Virus record (IMG/VR): IMGVR_UViG_3300036045_000057
Coordinates: 1 to 26,481 of that record
Length of the DNA: 26,481 bases
Reading direction: 5' to 3' (one strand)
Source: a virus
In this document: positions 1-6,712 of the stretch, one piece after another
How positions within the stretch are numbered: the first letter of the stretch is position 1
Layout: each line of letters opens with the position of its first letter
The notes under the pieces: generated by a model
The model's database searches: none
The model's input: only the letters and a program-made list of their open reading frames with translations
What the model was told of the DNA's origin: nothing
Program-made: the position numbers and the translations under genes

Positions 1-55
1 GCTGACGACGGCGCGGCTGATGCCGAATGCGTCCATCAGCCGCGCCGTCGTCAGC
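1..55. repeat. Perfect 22-bp inverted repeat at the left edge
   Basis: Bases 1-22 are the exact reverse complement of 34-55, with an 11-base spacer at 23-33. The repeat lies inside the helicase-like gene and its outer end coincides with the first base of the window, so its full length is unknown. Read on the minus strand the two arms still give sensible protein, resembling a helix-turn-helix (TTARLMDAFGISRAVVS). It may be a true hairpin or a fold-back artefact at a contig end. Confidence 0.8.
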
Positions 56-1947
56 GGGTCATCCATCGTGGCCGGCAGCGCCAGCACGTCTGGCCAGCGG
101 TAGGGGTCAATACCGGTGAGCGGCCGTCCGTCGGCGTCGTGGGCGTCGAAGAGCTCATGCAGACTCACAATGCCGACCGGCAGATCAGTCACCACGTTGG
201 TGAGCAGCCACACATCGACATCGCGCCGCAGCGGGCGCGCGCGATGCACCGCCTGCACAATCTCCCCCTCGCGCACCTGACGCAGCAGGAGTGTGAGATC
301 CGGGTCATCCCAGTATCCGCCGACCGAGTGCGCGGCATCCGCGCCGACGAATGGCACATCGATCGCCGACCAGGTGGTACGGAACGGATCGTCACGCTCG
401 AAGAAAAGCTGCGCCGCCGTCTCCTCCAGCGCCGCACGTGGCGGCATCGGCGCGCCGACCACAAACAGCACGTCGCACTCCTGCAGCGCGTTCGTGCCAC
501 GCGCCGCGCCAAAGTGCGTGCGGGGCGCGGTCGGTGGCAGCGCAGGCAGCAGATCCGCCACGGCTGCCTTATAGCTGATGAGCGCGGGGCGGGTATAGCC
601 ACGGGTGGTACAGATACGCGCCAGCTGCGCCCGCAGCGTGGCAAGCTTGGCCGCGCTCCGTGCCGCGCCATCCGCGTCGGTGCGTCGATCCACCACGGCC
701 GCCTTGTTATTCGTGCTCGCCCAGACCTGATACACGCGTCCGGTCAGTCGTGCCTGCGGTCGCACCAGGCGCATCGGCCGCCGGAACAGCCGCTCGTACA
801 GTGCCGCGTCGCCAGTGGCGTCGAGCCAGATGAGATGCGCCGGCAGGTTCGCCGGCGGGCGCCGCAGCAGCAGCGTGAGGCCGTCAGCACCGAGCAGGAT
901 GCGTGGGATGACCGTCTCTCCGGCAGCCGCGCGTGTGGCCTCGCGCTGCAACAGATGCAGCAGGCGCGGCAGATGGAAAAATGGCGCATCGTCAACCGCC
1001 CCCGCGTCGCGCAGTTTTGGTGTCACCGCGATTGCGTCGAGCGGGATGGTGCTGCCGGCGAGCGCCTGCACCACACCCGCCGCGCGTCCGGGCAGCGCGG
1101 CGTACAGTGCGTTCCCACGCCAGACGGTGTCATCCTCGGGCGTCTGACTGCACAACCAGCGCAGATTGCGCAGCAGCGTCTCCAGCGGGCCGGCGGGCAT
1201 GTTCGGCGGCACGATTGCCGACGCGGGAATCGTCCAGCGGTGCAGGAATGCCGACAACGGCAATTCGTCGCCGATGACCAGGTACATGCGCTCCATCAGT
1301 GGATGGCCAAGTGCGGCGTGGGCGTGCTGGCCGAAAATGATCGGCTCGGTGCGCTCCTTCTGGTTGTGGTAGGCGCACTTCTTGCCCGTGATATAGTTCC
1401 AACCGCAGATGCGCCGATTCGTGCAGAAGTCGAGGGCGTCGTAGCCGCGCGTCATCCACGCTTCGATCTGCGGCGTCCAACGGCATGTCTGGGGTTGGGG
1501 CGGGGTTGTCTCCAGCGTGCCCGCCTGCCGCGGCTGCCAGGCGTACCACCAGGCCGGCTGTGTGGCGAGCGCCTGCGTGTCGGCGAAGAATGCGCGGCGC
1601 GGGCCGCAATAGAGTACGTGGTGCGACTCGCTCGCCAGTTGCTCGGCCAGGCGCACCGCCAGGCGCGTCTTGCCACTGCCGGCCGGCGCGGCCATCAGCA
1701 GCGCATAGCCGGGATCGGGTGTGGACAGATACTGTGTGGCGGCGTCCATCAACACATGCTCCAGTTCGTCCAAATCGATTGCGTCCTCGTCCATCGGCGA
1801 GCCAGGGCGCAGGCTGAGCCCACGCCGCGTGTAGCGCTCCGGTGGCGGTTGCCCGACCGGCCCATCGCTCGCGTGCGGGTCGGGCAGGTCGAACGCCTCG
1901 GCGAGCGCGCGGGCCAGCACGCCGCCGGCATCGTCGTCGTCACGCAT
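1..1947 (-). CDS. P-loop helicase-like ATPase, partial (C-terminus beyond window)
   Basis: The minus frame is open from ATG 1947 to base 1 (649 residues, no stop), so the C-terminus lies outside. Walker A is APAGSGKTR (about residues 87-95) and Walker B is MYLVIGDELP (221-230, D227/E228). A late QAVHRARP stretch near residue 565 resembles helicase motif VI. Four cysteines at about 155, 175, 181 and 191 lie between the Walker motifs, a possible metal or Fe-S site. The last visible residues look like a helix-turn-helix. It starts 4 bases after the ERF gene stop, the last gene of the leftward operon seen here. A role as replicative helicase or primase-associated ATPase is inferred from motifs and from its place beside ERF; the exact family is uncertain. 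Confidence 0.85.
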   Translation of the reverse strand, partial: MRDDDDAGGVLARALAEAFDLPDPHASDGPVGQPPPERYTRRGLSLRPGSPMDEDAIDLDELEHVLMDAATQYLSTPDPGYALLMAAPAGSGKTRLAVRLAEQLASESHHVLYCGPRRAFFADTQALATQPAWWYAWQPRQAGTLETTPPQPQTCRWTPQIEAWMTRGYDALDFCTNRRICGWNYITGKKCAYHNQKERTEPIIFGQHAHAALGHPLMERMYLVIGDELPLSAFLHRWTIPASAIVPPNMPAGPLETLLRNLRWLCSQTPEDDTVWRGNALYAALPGRAAGVVQALAGSTIPLDAIAVTPKLRDAGAVDDAPFFHLPRLLHLLQREATRAAAGETVIPRILLGADGLTLLLRRPPANLPAHLIWLDATGDAALYERLFRRPMRLVRPQARLTGRVYQVWASTNNKAAVVDRRTDADGAARSAAKLATLRAQLARICTTRGYTRPALISYKAAVADLLPALPPTAPRTHFGAARGTNALQECDVLFVVGAPMPPRAALEETAAQLFFERDDPFRTTWSAIDVPFVGADAAHSVGGYWDDPDLTLLLRQVREGEIVQAVHRARPLRRDVDVWLLTNVVTDLPVGIVSLHELFDAHDADGRPLTGIDPYRWPDVLALPATMDDPLTTARLMDAFGISRAVVS

Positions 1948-1951
1948 CGCA

Positions 1952-2692
1952 TCACGCGGCCACCGACTCGGACGTTGCCTCGGTGATGGCCGCCTTCAAC
2001 CGTGTGCCGTGATCCACAAGCTGGTCATCAGTCATCTGATCAAGCGGGATGACCAGTTCGATTTCGAGTTCGAGATTGATCGCCTCCTGCGTCAGCGTGT
2101 CGATACGGGCGAGCAGCTTCTCGCGGCGCGTCGGTGCGCTGGTGGCCGCCGCCGGTGGAGCCGGGCGCACGGGCAGGGAAGCAGGGCGCGGTTGGCGCAC
2201 CTGCTGTGGTGCGTAGGTCGTGCGGTCATCCGGGCGCGGGTCGGCGCGATCGGGATCGGTGTCAGGGTCTTCGGCGGGGATCTGAAACAGTTGTACCAGA
2301 AACGTGCGCAGCGCAATGGTCTGCGCCTTCGCCAGTCCCTTGTCGTCGCCGTAGGTGCCGGCCTGCGCTTGCCACGGCACGACGATCGCGCCGCCTGACT
2401 CGCCGTCCACAATGTGGTAGTGCATCGTGACACGGCTGATCAGAAACGGCTTGCCGCCGCTGCTGCGCTGGCCCGTGTCAATCTCTGCATAGTCCACCAG
2501 GTGCGGCACGATGGCCAGCCCCTGCTCTGCCAAAAGTGGCTTGACCGCGCTCATAATGCCGGCGGGGGTGGCGTAGCGGTACTTCTGATCCTTGTTCTGG
2601 CCATCCTTCTCGACGCTCGTAACGCCACCGGCAACCGCCGCAATCTTGCGGTAGAGGCGGGCGATATCTGGTGTGGTGTTGTTCGTGCTCAT
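1952..2692 (-). CDS. erf: ERF-family single-strand annealing recombinase
   Basis: The 246-residue product matches the ERF (essential recombination function) pattern: KYRYATPAGIMSAVKPLL near residues 38-54, then a beta region, then GDDKGLAKAQTIALRTFL near 115-132. ERF proteins anneal complementary single strands in phage recombination and genome circularisation. Residues about 140-190 are a Pro/Asp/Arg-rich linker and 190-246 a helical tail. ATG 2692 is preceded by AAGGAG. It lies between a protein with an SSB-like tail and a helicase-like ATPase, which fits a recombination/replication module. Family assignment is firm; activity is inferred. Confidence 0.92.
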   Translation of the reverse strand: MSTNNTTPDIARLYRKIAAVAGGVTSVEKDGQNKDQKYRYATPAGIMSAVKPLLAEQGLAIVPHLVDYAEIDTGQRSSGGKPFLISRVTMHYHIVDGESGGAIVVPWQAQAGTYGDDKGLAKAQTIALRTFLVQLFQIPAEDPDTDPDRADPRPDDRTTYAPQQVRQPRPASLPVRPAPPAAATSAPTRREKLLARIDTLTQEAINLELEIELVIPLDQMTDDQLVDHGTRLKAAITEATSESVAA

Positions 2693-2706
2693 CGTGGGCT
2701 GTCTCC

Positions 2707-3246
2707 TTAAAAGGGCAAGTCTTCGTCAACCGGTCGGATGCGCCCGCCGTCCGGGCGTCTCGACACATGGCCGTTATAGCTGCCGTGTGCGCTCCAGGCG
2801 CTGCGCACCGCCTCGTCGTCGTCAGCGTCATCGACGTACGCCGTCACGCCGTCGTACACGGCGGCATCAGCCACATCATCGAAACTATCGTCGCTGCCCG
2901 GCGCGTCGCTCATCACGCTGCGGCGGTCGAGTGCGGCGACCAGTGCCGCGCGGATGCTCCATTCCTCCTGGCGGCGCGCATCGCGGAACGCTTCGAGGTC
3001 CGCCTCGCTGAACGCCAGTGCCTCTTCGGCGGTGCGCAGCGCCTGGAGCGCGTCCTGGTAGACCGCATCGCCGGCCAGCGCGATCGTCAGGCTCCGCTCG
3101 CGCTCCTCGGCATTCTTGCCGCCGGCACGGCCGTCGTGGATGGCCTGCTGTTCCGATGCCGCGCGGGTGAGCTTCTCGCGGTCTTTGGCCAGCGTCAGTG
3201 TGTGCCGCGCGCGGGCGAGCTGGTGATGAATGGTCTGTGTGGTCAT
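2707..3246 (-). CDS. Small helical protein with SSB-like acidic C-terminal tip
   Basis: The product has 179 residues from ATG 3246, chosen over an ATG 7 codons upstream because GGGAG lies 7 bases before it and it forms an ATGA overlap with the preceding gene. The N-terminal 100 residues are charged and helical (GGKNAEERERSL, then long Glu/Ala-rich helices), resembling small phage proteins often found near recombination genes. The middle is Asp-rich and probably disordered. The extreme C-terminus, DEDLPF, closely resembles the DDDIPF tip by which bacterial SSB recruits partner proteins. No OB-fold was recognised, so it is not a standard SSB. A role with ERF is inferred from position. Confidence 0.85.
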   Translation of the reverse strand: MTTQTIHHQLARARHTLTLAKDREKLTRAASEQQAIHDGRAGGKNAEERERSLTIALAGDAVYQDALQALRTAEEALAFSEADLEAFRDARRQEEWSIRAALVAALDRRSVMSDAPGSDDSFDDVADAAVYDGVTAYVDDADDDEAVRSAWSAHGSYNGHVSRRPDGGRIRPVDEDLPF

Positions 3247-3452
3247 TCGGTTATCTCCCGGCGGCACTCGGCGAGCACATCGCGCGCCAGTGCCGCACTC
3301 TCAACAATCGTCTGTAACTCCTTAATATCCGCCTGCGTCAACGTCGCGCGCTGCCGGGCAATCAGCACCGCCACCGCCGGGAAGATCGCCACCAGGCGGC
3401 TCAGCGCGTCCTCAATGCGCGCCAGGCGCGCATCCTCACGTCTCCCGCGCAT
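3243..3452 (-). CDS. Small hypothetical early protein (69 aa)
   Basis: ATG 3452 is preceded by GAGGAG at 7-base spacing, so it is preferred to a TTG 5 codons upstream that overlaps this site. The protein is short, mostly helical and rich in Arg, Ala and Leu (RIEDALSRLVAIFPAVAVLIARQ), with one moderately hydrophobic stretch around residues 15-30. It overlaps the membrane-protein gene upstream by 17 bases and the next gene by 4. Function is not recognised. Confidence 0.7.
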   Translation of the reverse strand: MRGRREDARLARIEDALSRLVAIFPAVAVLIARQRATLTQADIKELQTIVESAALARDVLAECRREITE

Positions 3453-3762
3453 CGCGATACTCCTCAAATGCGCGCCGCGCCAGCGCCTCCAGCATCGGCC
3501 GCTCGTGATGCGCGCGCCAGGCGTGCAGCAGCGCCACGACGGAGCCGGCCGGCAGCGCGATACACCACGGCGCCAGCGCCAGCAGCAGGTTGCCGCTCAG
3601 CAGGCCGGCGAGCGTCGTGCCGGCGTTGAGGGCTGCCACACCGATCGCATACCGCCACACGAGCCACAGCGCCGCGCGGTTGTGCCAGAGCACCAGGTGC
3701 GCCAGTGCGAGCAGCACGGTGCTCAGCGCCGCGCCGGCAATGATCGCGAGCAATTCGGTCAC
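3436..3762 (-). CDS. Small integral membrane protein, three predicted helices
   Basis: The start is GTG 3762, preceded by a strong CAGGAGG at 8-base spacing; longer readings of this frame run antisense or out of frame over the neighbouring gene and were not used. The 108-residue product has hydrophobic segments at about residues 4-25, 33-55 and 58-80, followed by a basic, charged cytoplasmic-type tail. Three helices in a short phage protein could suggest a holin, but it lies in the early operon, far from the lysis cassette, so superinfection exclusion or another membrane role is equally possible. No family was recognised. Confidence 0.75.
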   Translation of the reverse strand: MTELLAIIAGAALSTVLLALAHLVLWHNRAALWLVWRYAIGVAALNAGTTLAGLLSGNLLLALAPWCIALPAGSVVALLHAWRAHHERPMLEALARRAFEEYRDARET

Positions 3763-3790
3763 AGATTCAACCTCCTGCGGTATGCTGGTA

Positions 3791-4009
3791 TCAGGCGGCG
3801 CGATCGGAGTGTTCCGCACCCATCGGACGCGATGCATCAACTCCGTACCGAGCCAACAACCGGGACAACTCCCGCGCCGCCTCCTGCTCCGTCTCCGCGC
3901 AGCCGACGTGATGACCGCGCCGGTAGCCGGTGTCGTAGCCGTGGCAGTAGCCGAGCGCAATACCGCAGGCAAACAGGATGGCAATGCTGATGAACTGCCA
4001 GTCAATCAT
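3791..4009 (-). CDS. Small single-pass membrane protein (72 aa)
   Basis: ATG 4009 is preceded by GCGGAGG at 5-base spacing and overlaps the previous stop as ATGA. One transmembrane helix is predicted at about residues 5-22 (FISIAILFACGIALGYC), followed by a Gly/Tyr/His stretch (HGYDTGYRRGHHVG) and a charged helix. The short N-terminus and charged C-terminal part suggest a small anchored early protein. Function is unknown. Confidence 0.72.
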   Translation of the reverse strand: MIDWQFISIAILFACGIALGYCHGYDTGYRRGHHVGCAETEQEAARELSRLLARYGVDASRPMGAEHSDRAA

Positions 4010-4194
4010 GACGGCCTCCGCGTCGTCAGGTGCCACGCACCACAGATCGGACAGCGGTACACGTTGTAGTGCCGCGCACCGGCAAACCAGCGGCTGCGCT
4101 CACGTGCGGCCTGTCGCGCCTGCGCGCGTCGCGCGTAGCCGCGCTTGCTCAGGCACATGCGCGGCAGAGTGCGCGGGTCAATGCGCTCGCTCAC
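4006..4194 (-). CDS. Small zinc-ribbon-like protein (62 aa)
   Basis: GTG 4194 overlaps the preceding stop as GTGA and has a strong AAGGAGG just upstream. The pattern is an N-terminal Cys in a basic helix (RMCLSKRGYARRAQARQ) and a C-terminal YRCPICGAWHLT. The C-x2-C followed by W-H is typical of tiny zinc-ribbon proteins common in phages, where Cys and His residues bind one metal ion. A nucleic-acid or protein binding role is likely but unproven. Confidence 0.78.
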   Translation of the reverse strand: MSERIDPRTLPRMCLSKRGYARRAQARQAARERSRWFAGARHYNVYRCPICGAWHLTTRRPS

Positions 4195-5036
4195 GCCGCC
4201 TCCTTGCGCGCCTTGACACACCCAATGCAGCGCGTCGGGTCGGCGATGCTTGGCGCAATCACGTCGCCCGGCCGGCTGCACACGGCGCAGCGCCAGGCCG
4301 GGTGTTCCGGCGGCACAATCGCGCGGTAAACATCGAGCGCCGCCTGCCCGCGTTGTTCCGCAAACACGCGGGTGCGCGCCGCGCGGTAGGCGTCGAGCGC
4401 CGCCTGGCCGTGCTTGCGCTTGATATGCACCCCCATGCCCTGCGTGGTGCAGGTGGCGTCGCAGTGGGGACACGGCAGCCGCTCGGTTTTCGCCGCACTG
4501 CGCGGGGCGCGCGGGCAACTGCCGATATGACCGCTGCGCTGCGCCGCCGACGCCCACGGCGTGCCGTCAATGCCCGTGGCGCGGCAGTACGGGCAGGGGG
4601 CAAGTGTGGGCGGTGCGAACGGTGTACTGGCGCTGGTGGTGACAATCGTCCCGTCCGGCGCGCTCGGCGGCATGGTTGCCAGTCGCACCAACAACGTCTC
4701 ATTGTCGGCGCACAGCCGGTCGCATTGCGCCTGCAGATCGCTTGCGCGCTGGATCATCTCACTGGCGAGATTGCGCTGCGCCTTCGCCGCGCGCTTCCAC
4801 GCGGCCGCCCAGCGCCGCAGCCGCGCATTGTGCTGCTGCAGGTCGCGAACCTCGCGGATCGAGTCAGCGATCTGCTCGGCAAGCAACTGGCGGGCATACG
4901 TCGCTTCGGCCTCGGCCTGCTTGCGCCGCTCGGTTTCGGCCTGCAGGCGAGCGTGGTAGTAGATTGCCTCCAGCCCGGCGCGTGACAGGTCGCCGTGCAG
5001 GTACTCATCGATGGCGTCGAGGATGTCATTCGACAT
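4191..5036 (-). CDS. Coiled-coil protein with three zinc-binding motifs
   Basis: ATG 5036 (281 residues) has GGAGG at 7-base spacing and overlaps the upstream gene by 11 bases. Residues about 30-120 are a long coiled coil rich in Ala, Glu, Arg and Gln. Three metal motifs follow: CPYC (148-151) with H170/C174; a classic C2H2 finger CPHC (189-192) with H204 and H209; and CAVC (250-253) with CIGC (270-273). Between the last two is an internal duplication, GQAALDAYRA and GQAALDVYRA, spaced 20 residues apart. The architecture suggests a dimeric nucleic-acid-binding protein of the early region. No known family was recognised. Confidence 0.8.
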   Translation of the reverse strand: MSNDILDAIDEYLHGDLSRAGLEAIYYHARLQAETERRKQAEAEATYARQLLAEQIADSIREVRDLQQHNARLRRWAAAWKRAAKAQRNLASEMIQRASDLQAQCDRLCADNETLLVRLATMPPSAPDGTIVTTSASTPFAPPTLAPCPYCRATGIDGTPWASAAQRSGHIGSCPRAPRSAAKTERLPCPHCDATCTTQGMGVHIKRKHGQAALDAYRAARTRVFAEQRGQAALDVYRAIVPPEHPAWRCAVCSRPGDVIAPSIADPTRCIGCVKARKEAA

Positions 5037-5346
5037 GGCACGCCTCCAGGAGTTGCCGCGCCGTGCGCAGTTCGAGATCTGCCGGTCCCTCTTGCAGCGT
5101 GTAGGTGCAGTGCAGCATATAGCCGCGCTCCAGCAGGCACGGCTGCCCGCCGGGAAGATCGTCGGCGCTGCGGCGGTAGAGCACCCACACCGGCCCGCGA
5201 TGGATGAGCGCCCAGCGCGTCTGCAACAGCGTCGTGTCGGCGTGCCGGTGATCCAGCACGGTCGCATGCAGATCGGTCAGGTGCGCCACATGCAGCATCG
5301 CATCGGCGGGGTGGAGCTGGTAGTTGGGCGGAATGGCGTCGCTCAT
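5026..5346 (-). CDS. Hypothetical early protein (106 aa)
   Basis: ATG 5346 overlaps the previous stop as ATGA. The product has a mixed sequence (LHVAHLTDLHATVLDHRHAD, then WVLYRRSADDLPGGQPCLLE) with several His residues and no signal peptide or membrane helix. It looks like a compact soluble alpha/beta protein. It belongs to the tightly overlapped leftward operon. Function is not recognised. Confidence 0.7.
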   Translation of the reverse strand: MSDAIPPNYQLHPADAMLHVAHLTDLHATVLDHRHADTTLLQTRWALIHRGPVWVLYRRSADDLPGGQPCLLERGYMLHCTYTLQEGPADLELRTARQLLEACHVE

Positions 5347-6032
5347 GCCGCCACCTCACACAGCTCGGCGCGGGCGTCGCTCTCGCAGGTGCACGGCTGC
5401 CCGCCGAGCCGATCGGCGCCGCACGCACAGACGTACGGCACGGCGCGACGATGGAGGACGGCGTGCCGGATGCACAGGTGCAGCACATTGCCGGCCGGCG
5501 TCGTCACCAGGTGGGTGGCAAGCCGCTCGCAGCCGGCCGTGTGGCAGCCGCGAGCGCGCGGGCCGCCGTCCGGCGTGTCGTGCTCCTGGCCGGGGCCGTC
5601 CGAGGGCGGCGGCTGATCGTAGGGCGGCGGCAGCGGATCGGTGCTGGCGGCGGGGCGGTTGCGGTTCGGCGCGTGGCAGCGTTCGCAGCGCTCGGCGGAG
5701 AGCAGGCTCCGCAGTGCCGGGCCAGCCGTCAGTGCGGCATTGATGGCAATCTGCAGGCAGCGGTTGCACAGTGCCGCCGAGTGCGCCGGCAGGTGCTCGG
5801 CGTCGTTCAGCACATCGGCAAAGTGCAGCTCCGCCGGCGCGTCCGACAGCTCGATAGCGCCGTCGAGGTGGAAGATCTCGCGCATGCCATCGAACGCCTC
5901 CATGCACTCGCGGATGATCGCATCGCGATCCGCAGCGATCTCGTCGGCGCCACTGCGCCGGCAGTACAACTGGATGGCGTCGTGAAGAAGGTGCTGGAGT
6001 TCTGTGGAGCTGAAGATGTAGGGAGTTGACAT
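5343..6032 (-). CDS. Cysteine-rich, probably zinc-binding early protein
   Basis: ATG 6032 is chosen over an ATG 3 codons upstream because AAGGA lies about 7 bases before it. The 229-residue product has a helical N-terminal part (1-85), a first metal motif CNRC (89-92) paired with CERC (116-119), a Pro-rich linker (about 125-160), and a second Cys/His cluster: C163, C168, CIRH (187-190), CAC (202-204) and CTC (214-216). Two zinc domains joined by a linker are likely. It is the first long gene of the early operon after the small regulators. Function unknown. Confidence 0.75.
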   Translation of the reverse strand: MSTPYIFSSTELQHLLHDAIQLYCRRSGADEIAADRDAIIRECMEAFDGMREIFHLDGAIELSDAPAELHFADVLNDAEHLPAHSAALCNRCLQIAINAALTAGPALRSLLSAERCERCHAPNRNRPAASTDPLPPPYDQPPPSDGPGQEHDTPDGGPRARGCHTAGCERLATHLVTTPAGNVLHLCIRHAVLHRRAVPYVCACGADRLGGQPCTCESDARAELCEVAA

Positions 6033-6081
6033 GCTCTTCATCCTTCGTTACAATGCAATCGGTAGGGAGTTGAGTCCTTCG

Positions 6082-6118
6082 CAACCGCCCGGAGTGTTCG
6101 TCGCACTCCGGGCGGTTG
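6082..6118. repeat. Strong 15-bp hairpin between early genes
   Basis: Bases 6082-6096 pair perfectly with 6104-6118 around a 7-base loop, in the gap between the genes starting at 6032 and ending at 6144. There is no T-run on the minus side and only a weak one on the plus side, so it is not a standard intrinsic terminator for the leftward operon. It could be an mRNA processing or stability element, or a weak attenuator reducing expression of the distal genes. Confidence 0.75.
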
Positions 6119-6143
6119 TCTGTTCCGCCTCGGTCTCACCACT

Positions 6144-6359
6144 TCATCCGCGTGCCCCTCCTTCCCGTGCCGCCAGCTCGCGTGCCTCGCGCAACCCCTT
6201 CGCGAACGTCTGCGGATCGCGGTTCTGTGCGCCGAGCACCAGATCCCACCCGATCGACTCGAGATGCGCCGCCAGGTCGGGCGTCTTCGGCGCGCGCCGT
6301 GGGCCGCGACCGGCGACGGTCATCTGGCAGATTTGGGTGTAGGTTGCGGTGTGGTGCAT
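6144..6359 (-). CDS. Small hypothetical early protein (71 aa)
   Basis: ATG 6359 has AGGAG at 7-base spacing; the frame is open further upstream but that part overlaps the RHH gene and lacks a good site. The basic N-terminal half (TVAGRGPRRAPKTPDLAAH) is followed by a helical C-terminal half (QTFAKGLREARELAAREGG). It is the second gene of the leftward operon, just after the regulator, a place where small anti-host or accessory regulators often sit. No family was recognised. Confidence 0.6.
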   Translation of the reverse strand: MHHTATYTQICQMTVAGRGPRRAPKTPDLAAHLESIGWDLVLGAQNRDPQTFAKGLREARELAAREGGARG

Positions 6360-6381
6360 GGCGGTGGCTCCTGTGATGTGC

Positions 6382-6585
6382 TTAGGCTGCGGCGTCGGCG
6401 GTGACAGATTGTTCTTCGGTCGGTTCAATCGTTCCGTCAACGGGACGATTGGTTAAAAAAAAGCGCTTCACATATTCTGACACAGCCCAGCGAATGACAA
6501 CCGAGCGCTTTACTTCATAGCGCGCGGCGATTTCTTCGATAGACTCGGCCAGCGCTTCTGGGATGTCGGCACTCAGGATAGGCAT
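6382..6585 (-). CDS. Ribbon-helix-helix (CopG/Arc-like) regulator
   Basis: The 67-residue product begins MPILSADIPEALAESIEEIA, then ARYEVKRSVVIRWAVSEYVKRFF: a short beta strand and two helices, the standard ribbon-helix-helix fold that binds DNA as a dimer. The tail is acidic and polar (EPTEEQSVTADAAA). AGAGGAA precedes ATG 6585. It is the first gene transcribed from the leftward promoter at 6627-6656, with a leader of about 35 bases, and so is placed like a Cro-type or early repressor. Its DNA target is not known; the palindrome at 6639-6667 is one candidate. Confidence 0.85.
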   Translation of the reverse strand: MPILSADIPEALAESIEEIAARYEVKRSVVIRWAVSEYVKRFFLTNRPVDGTIEPTEEQSVTADAAA

Positions 6586-6626
6586 TGACTGTTCCTCTCA
6601 CGTGTCATTTGTTCCTTACAAGTGAC

Positions 6627-6656
6627 AGTATACCACGGCTTTATAAGTCTTGTCAA
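6627..6656 (-). promoter_or_regulatory. Leftward early promoter
   Basis: On the minus strand TTGACA (6656-6651) and TATACT (6632-6627) are separated by 18 bases, a near-consensus sigma-70 promoter. Transcription would start near 6620 and run into the RHH gene at 6585. The -35 box lies inside the palindrome at 6639-6667, so it is expected to be repressed in the lysogen. Confidence 0.82.
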
Positions 6657-6667
6657 GAGCTATAAAG
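6639..6667. promoter_or_regulatory. Candidate operator palindrome of the lysogeny switch
   Basis: A 29-base near-palindrome centred on base 6653: arms 6639-6652 and 6654-6667 match at 12 of 14 positions. It covers the -35 boxes of both divergent promoters, so one bound dimer could control both directions. A related 12-base element occurs in direct orientation near both predicted start sites (6624-6635 and 6680-6691, 9 of 12 identical), possibly secondary sites. Confidence 0.7.
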
Positions 6668-6678
6668 AGTTGTAATAT
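6650..6678 (+). promoter_or_regulatory. Rightward repressor promoter
   Basis: TTGTCA (6650-6655), a 17-base spacer and TAATAT (6673-6678) make a good sigma-70 promoter overlapping the leftward one back to back. The predicted transcript starts near 6685, which would exclude the in-frame ATG at 6677 as start and favours GTG 6713 or ATG 6692 for the repressor. Confidence 0.75.
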
Positions 6679-6712
6679 GAACACTGTACCAATGGTAGGA
6701 CAGAGGATCGTA

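Noticed and set aside
139-1986. 615-residue plus-strand open frame
   Set aside because: It is Arg/Gln-rich low-complexity protein antisense to the helicase-like gene, whose minus frame shows Walker motifs and continues to the window edge.
3436-3762. Calling the three-helix membrane protein a holin
   Set aside because: It is in the leftward early operon, while a clear two-helix holin lies beside the endolysin.
2671-3990. 439-residue plus-strand frame
   Set aside because: It lies antisense to a run of minus genes with good ribosome sites and ATGA overlaps; composition is Arg/Ala/His-rich, typical of a shadow.
4191-5267. N-terminally extended reading of the zinc-finger protein
   Set aside because: The extra 77 residues are Arg/Cys-rich and antisense-like out of frame over the next gene; ATG 5036 has a good GGAGG.
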